This document shows, piece by piece, positions 8,966 to 17,143 of a stretch of 64,000 nt of DNA. Within the stretch, counting starts at the first letter, position 1. Every line of letters starts with the position of its first letter. A program made the translations under genes and the position numbers. The notes beneath the pieces are model-generated. The model searched no databases. It was not told the origin of the DNA and saw only the letters and a list, made by a program, of their open reading frames with translations. The DNA is from Cryobacterium sp. BB307 (GTDB taxonomy: Bacteria > Actinomycetota > Actinomycetes > Actinomycetales > Microbacteriaceae): the NCBI RefSeq assembly GCF_012274275.1, contig NZ_JAANZA010000001.1, positions 992,001 through 1,056,000 on the forward strand, given 5' to 3'.

Positions 8966-9825
8966 CCATCTCCGCACCCGAAACCGACCCCCGCCGCCTG
9001 AGAATGAGCGGCCTGCACATGTTCCTCCTCATCGCCGGCGTGCTCGGCGCCGCAGGGTCGCACCGGCTCCTCGGCGATATCGACCTCCTCGGCTGGGGAA
9101 TCGGCGCACTCGCCGCCAGTGTCGCACTCATCCTGTTTGGTGCGGTCGGGCTGGGCCGGAGCATCCGCTCCACACCGATCGCCCCCGACGGCTACCCGAC
9201 TCGGCTCGAGGGCCAGCTGGACCCAGCGCTGTCCCGCGGCATGTGGCTGGTGAAGTGGCTGCTGGCTTTCCCGCACTACATCGTGCTCGCCATCCTCTGG
9301 GCGGCGTTCCCAATTGTCGTGCTGGCATCCGGTCTGGCGATCCTGTTCACCGGCCGCTACCCGGCGTCCTTATTCGAGTTCGTCGTCGGAGTGCTCCGCT
9401 GGAACTGGCGCGTCGTGTTCTACGCCACCGGAGTGCTCGCCACCGATCAGTACCCGCCATTCACGCTCGCCCGCACCGACTTCCCGGCGACGTTCGACGT
9501 GGCCTACCCCGACCGGCTGTCCCGCTGGAAGGTGCTGGTCAAGTCGTGGCTGCTCGCGTTGCCGCACCTGATCATCGTCGGCATCCTGGCCGGTCTGCTG
9601 TGGGTGTTCTCCGACGGCCCGGGCGTTGGCGGACTGGTCGGCCTCCTGGTGTTCATCGCCGCGCTCATCCTGCTGTTCACCGGCGTCTACAACTCCGGCC
9701 TGTTCAACCTGGTGATGGGCATCCACCGCTGGATCTACCGGGTCTACTCCTACACATCGCTGCTGCGGGACGACTACCCGCCGTTCCGGCTCGATCAGGG
9801 GCCGCTCGAACCCGCGTACCGCTGA
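8962..9825 (+). CDS. DUF4389 domain membrane protein
   Basis: 287 aa with about six membrane segments. Two DUF4389-like halves are visible: LVKWLLAFPHYIVL followed by LRWNWRVVFYATGVL, and LVKSWLLALPHLIIV followed by HRWIYRVYSYTSLL. Each ends with a YPPF motif (TDQYPPF, RDDYPPF), so the protein looks like an internal duplication. Function of the family is unknown. It is co-translated with the upstream oxidoreductase (ATGA overlap). A strong palindrome starts 9 bases after its stop and may end the transcript. Confidence 0.85.
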   Translation: MTISAPETDPRRLRMSGLHMFLLIAGVLGAAGSHRLLGDIDLLGWGIGALAASVALILFGAVGLGRSIRSTPIAPDGYPTRLEGQLDPALSRGMWLVKWLLAFPHYIVLAILWAAFPIVVLASGLAILFTGRYPASLFEFVVGVLRWNWRVVFYATGVLATDQYPPFTLARTDFPATFDVAYPDRLSRWKVLVKSWLLALPHLIIVGILAGLLWVFSDGPGVGGLVGLLVFIAALILLFTGVYNSGLFNLVMGIHRWIYRVYSYTSLLRDDYPPFRLDQGPLEPAYR

Positions 9826-9833
9826 CCCACTCG

Positions 9834-9876
9834 CTGTCCCACCTCAGCGCACTACGCGTGTGCTGAGGTGGGACAG
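9834..9876. repeat. Perfect intergenic palindrome after DUF4389 gene
   Basis: Arms of 15 bases match perfectly (9834-9848 and 9862-9876), and pairing can continue four more bases inward with one G-T, leaving a 5-base loop. No T-run follows, so it is not a classical intrinsic terminator. It sits just downstream of the DUF4389 stop. The design is like the other intergenic palindromes in this window, although its sequence differs. The remaining bases to 9983 hold no gene that I can support. Confidence 0.75.
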
Positions 9877-9983
9877 CAGTTGGCAGCAGTACTTGCCACC
9901 TTCCGAGGACGTTTGTGCCATCCGAGGCCGAACGGTCGCCGTCGTATGGCACGAACCTCATCGGAACTACGGCCGCGACGACA

Positions 9984-10229
9984 TCAGACGAGCGCGTTGA
10001 GGGCTGCGACCGCGTCCTCGGTGTCGACACCGAACCAGTCCGGATCGCTGAACCATTCGAGGCCAACCGCCCTGAATTCCTCGACGGTGATGCGTCGGCT
10101 GGAACGCAGGATGGTGGCAATTTCGTCTGCCTCCAGCCGGTACTCGTCTTCGGGTGCAACCCGGCCAGGCTCCAACCCGAACGGGTCGTATTCGCTCAGT
10201 ACTTGCAAGACCGCGTCGCTGCGTCCCAT
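9984..10229 (-). CDS. Small acidic hypothetical protein
   Basis: 81 aa, acidic and probably cytoplasmic. It has no membrane helix or signal peptide. Readable features are VLQVLSEYDPFGL near the start and VEEFRAVGLEWFSDPDWFGV near the end, which look like short helices rich in Asp and Glu. I do not recognise the family. The ATG at 10229 has a GAAGAGG ribosome site about 9-15 bases upstream. It is transcribed alone, divergent from the alpha/beta hydrolase that starts at 10309. Confidence 0.6.
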   Translation of the reverse strand: MGRSDAVLQVLSEYDPFGLEPGRVAPEDEYRLEADEIATILRSSRRITVEEFRAVGLEWFSDPDWFGVDTEDAVAALNALV

Positions 10230-10308
10230 CGGTGTGACCTCTTCTGATCGACGGTTGAAGAACCGATCATTCTGACACGTCGCCAACGGATTGGCGTAAC
10301 CTCGCATC

Positions 10309-11112
10309 ATGCCGGACGTCGTGGTTGCCGGGGTGCGCATCGCGTACCGGCGCCGTGGGAGCGGTGCGCCGCTCGTGCTCTTCCACGGTGCGTTCGAGGA
10401 CTCCCGCATCTGGGCCGATGAGCTTGAACGACTCAGCCCCCATCTCGACGTGGTCGCTTGGGACGCGCCCGGCTGTGGCGGTTCCGACCCGGTACCCGAG
10501 GGGTGGAGCGACGCGGATTGGGCAGACGCGGCATCCGGATTCGTCACAGCGCTGGGACTGCGCGCTCCCGCGGTTGCCGGGCTTTCGTTCGGTTCGATGA
10601 TCGCGCTGCTGCTCGCTCGCGACCACCCAGCATCCGTGGGTGGACTCGTGCTCGTCGGTGCGTACGCTGGATGGGGTGGCTCGTTGGACGCCGACGAGCT
10701 CGCGCAGCGCATCGACTCTGTGCGGTTCACGATCGATCATCCGGCCAAGGCGTGGGCTGACGACTTCCTAGACTCTGTCTATGCGCCGGATGCGCCATCA
10801 GAGCGACGTGAACTCGCGCGTCGTCTCCTGGGCGAGTGGCGACCGGCAACAACGGCAGCGCTGCTCGAGTTGATGGTGCAGGACCTGCGCCCCGGGCTTC
10901 CGGCGATCCAAGCGCCAACGGTCGTAGTGCGCGGCGCGGCGGATGCACGCAGCCCCCGCAGTGCCTCGCTGGGACTGTGTGGACTCATCCGCGAGGCGCG
11001 CCTGGTGGAGATCGCCGATGCTGGCCACGACTGCTCGGGTCCCGAACTCGATGCGGTGCTCATCGCTGCAGCGCGCGACGCGAGCGCAAAGGCGACATCG
11101 TCGGCCGGCTGA
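10309..11112 (+). CDS. Alpha/beta hydrolase
   Basis: 267-aa single-domain alpha/beta-hydrolase fold enzyme, cytoplasmic. The oxyanion-hole region is LVLFHGAFEDSRIW near residue 25. The nucleophile elbow is AGLSFGSM with Ser at about residue 94. The acid is likely the Asp in GAADARSP, and the catalytic His is in DAGHDCSG near the C-terminus. The order Ser-Asp-His and the length are normal for the family. Substrate cannot be inferred. ATG at 10309; no strong ribosome site. It stands alone between a small hypothetical gene and the convergent glycosylase. Confidence 0.88.
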   Translation: MPDVVVAGVRIAYRRRGSGAPLVLFHGAFEDSRIWADELERLSPHLDVVAWDAPGCGGSDPVPEGWSDADWADAASGFVTALGLRAPAVAGLSFGSMIALLLARDHPASVGGLVLVGAYAGWGGSLDADELAQRIDSVRFTIDHPAKAWADDFLDSVYAPDAPSERRELARRLLGEWRPATTAALLELMVQDLRPGLPAIQAPTVVVRGAADARSPRSASLGLCGLIREARLVEIADAGHDCSGPELDAVLIAAARDASAKATSSAG

Positions 11113-11196
11113 TGCGACGTGCCAACGCCTGGCGGCTCGGCGGGCATCAACTCCAGACGGATATCGAGGTGCGCGCGTCAGCGCGGGGGCGGGTGG

Positions 11197-12057
11197 CTAT
11201 TTCAGCAGGCGCGATAGCACGCGGTCAGCGAGCGGTTTGCCGCCGGTCTGGCAGGTCGGGCAGTACTGCAGGGTGGAGTCCGCGAAGATCACCTGCCGTA
11301 CGGTGTCGCCGCAGACCGGGCATGGCTCGCCGGTTCGGCCGTGCACGCGCATCCCGGACTTCTTCTCCTTCTTGAGCTCGGATGCGGCAAGGCCCTCCGA
11401 GCGCGAGATCGCCTCGCGCAGGGTCGTCTGGATGGCGTCGAAGAGGCGGGCTGCGTCGTCCGGGCTCATCGCCGCCGGCTTGAAAGGGGACATCTTCGCC
11501 ACGTGCAGGATCTCGTCCGAGTAGGCGTTGCCGATGCCCGCGATGGTGGACTGGTTGCGCAGGACTCCCTTGATCTGGGCGCGGCCGGCGGCGGCAAGGA
11601 TGTCCTGGAGGGCCACGAGGGTGAAGCCGCCGCTGAGGGGATCGGGTCCGAGCCTGGCAATGCCGGGGACCTGGGTCGGCTGCTCGACCAGGTAGATCGC
11701 GAGGCTCTTCTTGGTGCCGGCCTCGGTGATGTCGAGACCGGTGCCGTCGTCAAGCAGCAGCTGGGCGGCGAGCGGGCTTTTCGGGCTGCGGGCGGGGGCG
11801 GGGCGGGTGCCGTCATTCCACCGCACCCAGCCGGCTCTGGCCAGATGCATCACCAGGTGCAGGTCGCCGATGTTCAGGTCGAGGAACTTCCCCTGCCGGG
11901 TGACCGAGTGGATGACCTGGCCGTCCAGCGCCGACGTGGGCGGATCGAACGTCTTCAGCGCCGCGAACGACAGAAGGTCGAGCCGTGCGACAACCCGGTC
12001 GCGGAGGCGTCCTTCAAGGTCGGCCGCGAGCGCGTGTACCTCGGGGAGTTCGGGCAT
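11197..12057 (-). CDS. Fpg/Nei family DNA glycosylase
   Basis: 286 aa base-excision repair enzyme that removes oxidised bases and nicks the abasic site. The start is fixed by the family hallmark: the chain must begin MPELPEV, since the Pro after Met is the Schiff-base nucleophile and the following Glu is catalytic. This excludes the 68-codon upstream extension of the frame. The middle has the helix-two-turn-helix (IAGIGNAYSDEILH, about residue 175-190). The C-terminal zinc finger is CPVCG...CPTCQ at about residues 247-270. Whether it prefers 8-oxoguanine or oxidised pyrimidines cannot be told. Convergent with the hydrolase. Confidence 0.92.
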   Translation of the reverse strand: MPELPEVHALAADLEGRLRDRVVARLDLLSFAALKTFDPPTSALDGQVIHSVTRQGKFLDLNIGDLHLVMHLARAGWVRWNDGTRPAPARSPKSPLAAQLLLDDGTGLDITEAGTKKSLAIYLVEQPTQVPGIARLGPDPLSGGFTLVALQDILAAAGRAQIKGVLRNQSTIAGIGNAYSDEILHVAKMSPFKPAAMSPDDAARLFDAIQTTLREAISRSEGLAASELKKEKKSGMRVHGRTGEPCPVCGDTVRQVIFADSTLQYCPTCQTGGKPLADRVLSRLLK

Positions 12058-12301
12058 GCCCCCCAGTCTTCTGCCACCTGCCGACATCCGTCCAGAGGCC
12101 GGTGCCCAGACCGCGCCGACTGACCAACGAGCAAAGCTGCCTCGGATGTCGGTGGCCGCCGATACGTTGATGTTGGTCAAGATCTCCCGCGAAAGTCCTC
12201 CGGCATGCGGGAGAGGCAACCGCGCGACGCGCACGGTGCCCCCGGAGGAAGACCTGCCCATGCCGCCCGGCTAGGGAACCGCGATCAACTTGGGAGTCCC
12301 A

Positions 12302-12622
12302 ATGGAAGACCTCACCCACACCAACACATTTCTTTGCGTCAACGATGAGCCGTGCCGTCTCTATCGACCGGGGCATCACATCCACGCGATCCACTGGTCG
12401 GCTGCCCACCGCTCTCCGGAGTTCTTGCAGGATGCGATCGTCCGTGCGGTGGAGGGCGGTCGTGTCGATGTCGAGTACCTCGACGGTCGCTCCGAAACCT
12501 ACTGGAACCACCACGACCTGGCCGCCGCGCTCTCGCCAGGAGACCCGGTGAGCATCCACTCGCGATTCCACCTGCTGATCGTCGGAATGCGAAGCTTCAA
12601 TGTGGCCGACGAACCGCTCTAG
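12302..12622 (+). CDS. Conserved-looking small hypothetical protein
   Basis: 106 aa soluble protein. A His-rich stretch (YRPGHHIHAIHWSAAH) in the first third and TYWNHHDLAAAL later could bind metal, but no known motif is complete. I do not recognise the family. The ATG at 12302 is chosen because GGGAG lies six bases upstream; a TTG four codons earlier would place that site inside the gene. The 244-base upstream region, which also carries the glycosylase start, has a CTCCCGC/GCGGGAG hairpin at 12184-12213 of unknown role. Confidence 0.6.
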   Translation: MEDLTHTNTFLCVNDEPCRLYRPGHHIHAIHWSAAHRSPEFLQDAIVRAVEGGRVDVEYLDGRSETYWNHHDLAAALSPGDPVSIHSRFHLLIVGMRSFNVADEPL

Positions 12623-12668
12623 CGGGCGCGACGGCAACCGGCGCTGATGGGCGTTGGGTTGTGGCGGA

Positions 12669-13049
12669 TCAGAACATCGCGTAGCTGAAGCTGGTCAACG
12701 CGGTGGAAATGAGGGTCACCAGCGCGAAAACCCCGGCCCCCAGAGCCATCGCCGCGAGGACCTTCCTGCGCCCCGGCAGCGCGAGCGCGATTCCGCCGAG
12801 GATGACCGTCAGCACCGCCAAGGCGATGCTGACGAAGGTGCGGATGGGCGTCATCAGTTGCAACGCAGCGATGTCGCCGGCGACCACGGCGCTTAGGTAC
12901 AGGAACTGGAAGACGACGCCGACGACGAGCATCAGGCCGGCGACTCCAGCGGCTGCGACGCCCAGCGGGTTGCCGGCCGGTCGAACCGCGGTCTCGACTG
13001 TGGGGCTGAGGTTGGACGGGGCCGGGGAGTATGGCGAGCTGTGGGTCAC
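12669..13049 (-). CDS. Small multi-helix membrane protein
   Basis: 126 aa. After a 30-residue Ser/Pro-rich N-terminus, three membrane helices can be read (about residues 30-57, 68-90, 96-120), separated by the short charged loop PGRRKV. No signal peptidase site. I do not recognise the family, and the length and layout fit many uncharacterised actinobacterial membrane proteins. GTG start at 13049. Its start region overlaps the longest reading frame of the divergent DUF4386 gene, but not the start I choose for that gene. Confidence 0.65.
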   Translation of the reverse strand: MTHSSPYSPAPSNLSPTVETAVRPAGNPLGVAAAGVAGLMLVVGVVFQFLYLSAVVAGDIAALQLMTPIRTFVSIALAVLTVILGGIALALPGRRKVLAAMALGAGVFALVTLISTALTSFSYAMF

Positions 13050-13184
13050 GCGGTCAGCTTAGCGGCGGGGCTGCGCGGCGCCTCTTTCCGCCGCCGATCT
13101 GGTGCGCGCATCCGTCGCTTCACGAGAATGTCCCTAGCGGAAGGTGATGACGCCAGCCGCGAGCTGCGAAAGGACACTTCCACC

Positions 13185-13937
13185 GTGACCAGAACCAGGC
13201 GCCTGGCGCTAGCGGCCGGGATCTTCTACCTCCTGACTTTCGCCTTCTCGATTCCCGCGTTCTTCCTCTACGAGCCGGTGCTGACCGACCCGAACTACAT
13301 CGTCAGCGCGGGCGGGGCCGACACCCGGATAATCCTCGGCGCATTCCTTGAGATGCTCACCGCGCTGGCCGGCATCGGAACCGCCGTCGCGGTCTACCCG
13401 GTGATCAGGCGGCAGAGCGAGGGCGCGTCATTGGGCTTCGTGACGACCCGGCTCTACGAGGCGGCGGTGATGATCGTCGGCGTGCTGGCGCTGGTCACGA
13501 TCGTGAACCTGCGGGTGGCCGGCACCGGCAGCGGGTCTGAGGACGACCTTGCGATGGTCGCGGTTGGACAGGCGCTGGTCGAGATTCGCGACCAGACAGC
13601 GATCTTCGGGCCGGGTTTTGTCCCCGCCCTGAACGCACTGCTGTTCGGCTACGTGCTGTACCGGTCGCGGCTCGTGCCGCGCGTGATTCCGGCGTTGGGA
13701 CTGATCGGGGCACCGCTGCTGCTCGCATCCGTGACGGCGCGGATCTTCGGATTCGACGACCAGCCGCTATTCGGCGCGGTCGCGCTGGCGCCCATCTTCT
13801 TCTGGGAGCTTTCCATCGGGCTGTGGATGACGTTCCGAGGCTTCAATCCGTTGGCGCTGGCGTCGCTGGGCTTCGACGAGAGAGACGCGGGTCGCTCGAC
13901 TGGACCAGGCCTGGTATCGAATGGCGACATCTCGTGA
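13185..13937 (+). CDS. DUF4386 family membrane protein
   Basis: About 250 aa with six to seven membrane helices. The N-terminus RRLALAAGIFYLLTFAFSIPAFFLY, with the extracytoplasmic TDPNYIVSAGGADTR loop, then helices around LEMLTALAGIGTAVAVYPV, and the late segment VIPALGLIGAPLLLAS are typical of DUF4386 as I know it. Function unknown. I choose the GTG at 13185, which has AAAGGA 12 bases upstream and starts directly before the first basic residues and helix. The longer upstream frame (from 13041) adds a non-conserved, Arg-rich leader. Confidence 0.8.
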   Translation: MTRTRRLALAAGIFYLLTFAFSIPAFFLYEPVLTDPNYIVSAGGADTRIILGAFLEMLTALAGIGTAVAVYPVIRRQSEGASLGFVTTRLYEAAVMIVGVLALVTIVNLRVAGTGSGSEDDLAMVAVGQALVEIRDQTAIFGPGFVPALNALLFGYVLYRSRLVPRVIPALGLIGAPLLLASVTARIFGFDDQPLFGAVALAPIFFWELSIGLWMTFRGFNPLALASLGFDERDAGRSTGPGLVSNGDIS

Positions 13938-14008
13938 TGCCAGCAGCAGAGCATCTGCTCCCGGCCAGGGTGAGGATTGGTTCGGCCGTACCTAAGCAGC
14001 GGGGTGCT

Positions 14009-14215
14009 TCAGCCGCTATTCGATTCGTCGTTCGACGATCCTCCTGGCTTGGACTGCTTACCGAACGCTGCCCCGAGGCCGGCGCCGATAGCGATCCCCA
14101 TTGCCAGACCCAGCCCCATGTTGTCCATGGATGCGCCGAGGGCCGCGCCCATGGCCACCCCGATGCCCAAGCCGGTCGCCATGACGGAGCCGTTGCCCTG
14201 ACTGTCATTAGCCAT
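14009..14215 (-). CDS. Glycine-zipper small membrane protein
   Basis: 68 aa. The centre is two hydrophobic, Gly-rich segments with G-x3-G spacing (GLGIGVAMGAALGA and LAMGIAIGAGLGAAFG) separated by SMDNMG. The tail is polar and Ser/Asn-rich. Such glycine zippers pack tightly in membranes and occur in small pore-like or stress proteins, but I cannot assign a role. A GAGGG site precedes the ATG at 14215. It stands alone between DUF4386 and the cupin gene. The 186 bases up to the cupin stop hold nothing I recognise. Confidence 0.65.
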   Translation of the reverse strand: MANDSQGNGSVMATGLGIGVAMGAALGASMDNMGLGLAMGIAIGAGLGAAFGKQSKPGGSSNDESNSG

Positions 14216-14401
14216 GCCCTCACGGTAGTGACCCCGGTTCGGTCAGCACATCCGTCGCAAGTCGGAGATTTGGAACCTACGGGCGACTGAGGTGACTCGC
14301 GCCACCGGGAGGCGCCGACCGAGGTCGCCGATAGAGGCGGCGGACGGCGGCGTGGAGTCACACCATGGCAGAGCCCGCTCGGCGGCGCTCCATCCCGAAA
14401 G

Positions 14402-14776
14402 CTAGGTGGCGGCTTCCATGTTCTTTCCGACCACGTCGAGGGTCTGCTGCAGCTGCTCAGTGGGGCTGAACTCGACGATTTCAGTGCCGGCATGGAGCAC
14501 CGGGGTGTGACCCGGCGGGACGTAGTAGGCATCGCCGGCCTCGTAGGTCTCGTCGCCAGAGGCGGTTTTGTACGTCACTTTGCCGGTCAGGACGTATCCC
14601 CAGTGGGCTGCCTGGCATTGGTCGTTCGGCAGGCCCGTGAAGAACTCGGTGAGGTCGGCGTCGGCGGTGTACTTCTCGAAGGACACCGTGTAGCCCCCCT
14701 CGAACTTCTCCAGGTGACCCTCGTAGCCCTCCATCTCAACGGTTTCCGAGGCGTTGCTCTTCGATGTCTTGGGCAT
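14402..14776 (-). CDS. Cupin domain protein
   Basis: 124 aa single-domain cupin, cytoplasmic. The beta-barrel strands are recognisable at AAHWGYVLTGKVTYK and DETYEAGDAYYVPPGHTPVLHAG, the latter matching the second cupin motif G-D-x-Y-x-x-P-x-G-H. Metal ligands are probably the His in AAHWGY and the His residues in PPGHTPVLH. No catalytic activity can be deduced. The ATG at 14776 is preceded by a very good ribosome site (AAGGAAGA), which rejects the longer frame. No co-transcribed neighbour. Confidence 0.85.
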   Translation of the reverse strand: MPKTSKSNASETVEMEGYEGHLEKFEGGYTVSFEKYTADADLTEFFTGLPNDQCQAAHWGYVLTGKVTYKTASGDETYEAGDAYYVPPGHTPVLHAGTEIVEFSPTEQLQQTLDVVGKNMEAAT

Positions 14777-15247
14777 GTTCTCTTCCTTTCCGATGGGCCC
14801 GTATCTGGGCGAGCCACCCTTCAGCAATCGCTGTTGGGTGAAGTGCCCCCATTCGGCCGGGCCGCAGTTGCCGACCATGGCCGATTCCCCTGTCGTGCGG
14901 TACTCGCGAGGAAGTCCAAGACTGGACGTCTAGTGCGGCCGGCGCGCCGACGCGCCAAGACTGGGCGAATGTCAGCGCCATCGGGCGGGTCAGCGCGCTC
15001 TTGGGCGTTCCGTGCGAACTGAAACGCCGCCCCGGCCGTCGCCGGTCGTGCTTGGCCGCCGCTGATCGTCTTTCGGCGAGCGGACCGTGCCCGTCCATGG
15101 TCCCGATCCTCCTCCCGCGCTCGGTCGGATGTCCAGCACGAATTGTTCGCGCGCGAACGGCACGAGCGCGGGGCGGCGACCGAGGCCGGTTACTGAGGCA
15201 GAGGGACGGCCGCGATTGTTTCGCAGGCTGGGCTGCGTCAACGGAAG
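14777..15247. other. Gene-free stretch before tRNA-Arg
   Basis: About 470 bases with the cupin promoter at one end. A short self-complementary GTTCGCGCGCGAAC lies at 15143-15156. Reading frames here are low-complexity Arg/Pro/Ala frames on both strands with no recognisable domain. I find nothing else. Confidence 0.4.
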
Positions 15248-15319
15248 TGCCCCTGGAGGGACTCGAACCCCCAACCCTTTCCTTAGGACGGAACTGCTCT
15301 TCCATTGAGCTACAGAGGC
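15248..15319 (-). tRNA. tRNA-Arg (anticodon CCU)
   Basis: A 72-base cloverleaf reads on the minus strand. The acceptor GCCTCTG pairs with CAGGGGC (one G-T), discriminator A. The D stem is GCTC/GAGC. The anticodon arm TTCC-GTCCTAA-GGAA has anticodon CCT. The T arm is GGGGG-TTCGAGT-CCCTC. The first pair of the anticodon stem is a G-A mismatch; everything else pairs. CCA is not encoded (CC follows weakly). It decodes AGG, a rare Arg codon in high-GC actinobacteria. Confidence 0.95.
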
Positions 15320-15359
15320 AGGCGGCATCGAGTCTAGCGGGGTCGACAACAATGGATGC

Positions 15360-16064
15360 ATGGCCCCGCGACGCATCGTCATCCTCACCGGGGCCGGCGT
15401 GTCGGCCGAATCGGGCATCCGCACCTTCCGCGCCGCCGACGGTCTGTGGGAGGAACACCGCATTGAGGACGTCGCCACCCCGGAGGGATTCGCCCGCAAC
15501 CCGGAACTGGTCCACCGGTTCTACAACGAACGGCGACGGCAGCTCGTCAGCGGCGACGTGCATCCGAATGCCGCGCACCTCGCGCTCGCCCGGCTCGAGG
15601 CCGAGCACCCCGGCGACCTGCTGCTCATCACCCAGAACATCGACGACCTGCACGAGCGCGCCGGGTCCCGCAATGTGCTGCACATGCACGGGGAACTGCT
15701 CCGGATGCGCTGCACGCGCTGCGAGGTTGTGCACGAGATCAGCGGCGACATCCGGACCGAGGATCGCTGCCCCGGATGCGGCGCCACCGGCACCCTGCGG
15801 CCGCACGTCGTGTGGTTCGGTGAGATGCCGCTCGAGCTCGACGCGATCTTCGACGCGCTCGAGGCGTGCGACCTCTTCGCCGCGATTGGGACATCCGGCA
15901 CCGTCTACCCGGCCGCCGGCTTCGTCGCGACCGCAGTGAACGCGGGTGCGCACGCCGTCGAGCTCAACCTTGAACCCTCGGAGGTGAACTCGGCGTTCGA
16001 TGAGGTGCGGCTGGGTCCGGCCACCGAGCAGGTTCCGGCCTGGGTCGACGAGCTCCTCGCCTGA
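15360..16064 (+). CDS. cobB: NAD-dependent protein deacylase, sirtuin class III
   Basis: 234 aa sirtuin, removes acyl groups from lysine using NAD. The NAD-binding motif is [17 protein letters not shown] near the N-terminus. The catalytic HG is in HMHGELL, preceded by the [12 protein letters not shown] motif. The zinc site is CTRC...CPGC (about residues 118-142). FYNERRRQL keeps the Tyr-x-x-Arg pair that in CobB/SIRT5-type enzymes binds succinyl or malonyl groups, so desuccinylation is likely besides deacetylation. ATG at 15360, 40 bases after the divergently oriented tRNA. A long palindrome follows the stop. Confidence 0.93.
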   Translation: MAPRRIVILTGAGVSAESGIRTFRAADGLWEEHRIEDVATPEGFARNPELVHRFYNERRRQLVSGDVHPNAAHLALARLEAEHPGDLLLITQNIDDLHERAGSRNVLHMHGELLRMRCTRCEVVHEISGDIRTEDRCPGCGATGTLRPHVVWFGEMPLELDAIFDALEACDLFAAIGTSGTVYPAAGFVATAVNAGAHAVELNLEPSEVNSAFDEVRLGPATEQVPAWVDELLA

Positions 16065-16080
16065 GTGTTCAGCTGTCCAT

Positions 16081-16138
16081 TGAGTCGGGAGTAGTTGCCC
16101 AATTGAGCGCTGGCATAAGGGCAACTACTCCCGACTCG
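16081..16138. repeat. Dispersed palindrome, copy 1 (19-base arms)
   Basis: The arms at 16082-16100 and 16119-16137 are perfect inverted repeats around an 18-base loop that starts AATTG and ends AA. A second copy is at 39319-39374. It lies between the convergent sirtuin and AlaX-like genes, so it may also stop transcription, but no T-tract is visible. Confidence 0.85.
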
Positions 16139-16158
16139 ATGGCGGGGCGGGAGGTCCG

Positions 16159-17016
16159 CTAGATGACGGTGGTCATCGTCAGCTGCAGCCCGCCTTCGAC
16201 CTCGTCGAGCGTGAGCGTCGCGCGCAGTCCCTCCAACTCGGCGAGGGATGTCGCGTGCGTTCCGCCGCACGGGATGCTCGCCTCACCGTCGACCAGCTCG
16301 GCCACCCACGACCGCCGATCGGTCAGGTGCTCGCCGTCGCGGTCGATCCGGATGGGCGCAGCGGTCGCGATCCAGCCCGCAAGAGCCGCGTTCACCGCAT
16401 CCTGAATCGTGGGCAGGTCGTCCGCGAGCCCGTCGGTGGTGAAGCCGCGCTTGCGCAGCGACTTGCCGAGCCGGTAGGTGTCGACCGAGCCGTGCGGGAC
16501 GATGGTCGAGGTCTCGTTCGCCTCGGCGTCGAAGTTCGGTGCTCCCAGCGCATCCGGGCGCACCTCCTTGCGCCAGCGGTCGGTCATCGCCCGGTTCAGG
16601 GCGAGGGACGCGAGGTGGCACCCGGTGTGCCCGACCGACAGCGCCCGGCGGTAGTCGCCGTCCACGTCGACCGTGACCTCGGTGCCCTCCGCCGGCGCCT
16701 CCGGAACCAGGTGCGCGACCACGAACGCCCAGCCCTCGGTGCCCTTGCGCACCGGAATGTCGCCGCCGAAGTGCAGCGCCGCACTGTCGGTCGCCGCGAC
16801 GATGGCGTCGCTGACGGATGCCTCGCCACCCTCCCAGCGGATCACCGCCCGGTCGGCGGCCTGGTCGGGCCAGCCGGCATCCACCGGGTGCACCGGCGTG
16901 CGGTCGAGGAGCACCGCGAAGCCGGCGTCGACGGGTTCAACATGCAGCACGGTCGCGGTGCCGGATGTCGCCCCGGCCGGGTACGTGACGATTGTGTCGG
17001 TAGTGGGCAGTGTCAA
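16159..17016 (-). CDS. AlaX-like alanyl-tRNA editing domain protein
   Basis: 285 aa. The layout resembles the editing (SAD) domain of alanyl/threonyl-tRNA synthetases standing alone. An N-terminal beta-rich part ends in SVGHTGCHLASLALN, which corresponds to the HxxxH zinc motif. The C-terminal IPCGGTHATSLAEL corresponds to the C-x3-H motif. Such proteins hydrolyse mischarged Ser- or Gly-tRNA-Ala, or act on related metal-bound esters. The first motif is divergent (HTGCH rather than HTAQH), so specificity is uncertain. TTG start at 17016 with GGAG about 6 bases upstream; no closer ATG or GTG exists. Confidence 0.75.
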   Translation of the reverse strand: MTLPTTDTIVTYPAGATSGTATVLHVEPVDAGFAVLLDRTPVHPVDAGWPDQAADRAVIRWEGGEASVSDAIVAATDSAALHFGGDIPVRKGTEGWAFVVAHLVPEAPAEGTEVTVDVDGDYRRALSVGHTGCHLASLALNRAMTDRWRKEVRPDALGAPNFDAEANETSTIVPHGSVDTYRLGKSLRKRGFTTDGLADDLPTIQDAVNAALAGWIATAAPIRIDRDGEHLTDRRSWVAELVDGEASIPCGGTHATSLAELEGLRATLTLDEVEGGLQLTMTTVI

Positions 17017-17027
17017 CGTTGCTCCAG

Positions 17028-17078
17028 TTTGTTATCGATGCGCCCGCTGTAGCGCCCGCATCGACAACAAGCGGGCGC
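17028..17078. repeat. Intergenic palindrome with nested GCGCCCGC repeats
   Basis: TTGTTATCGATGCG at 17029-17042 pairs with CGCATCGACAACAA at 17057-17070 (one mismatch). GCGCCCGC within the first arm can alternatively pair with GCGGGCGC at 17071-17078. It lies upstream of the AlaX-like gene and downstream of the phosphomannomutase stop. A GTCTCGACAGGCTCGCCCACC stretch near 17118 is related to the dispersed TCTCGACAAGCTCGATCA family described at 51108. Confidence 0.6.
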
Positions 17079-17143
17079 AACGTCGGGCTAGTTCACTTCC
17101 GGGGTGTCCACGGGCTGGTCTCGACAGGCTCGCCCACCGTGGC

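Noticed and set aside
12184-12213. CTCCCGC/GCGGGAG hairpin as a terminator
   Set aside because: It lies between two divergent gene starts, where no transcript should end, and has no T-run.
15087-15308. Plus-strand frame encoding GGTRTPNP near its end
   Set aside because: It is the antisense of tRNA-Arg. This peptide is a well-known false gene product at tRNA loci.
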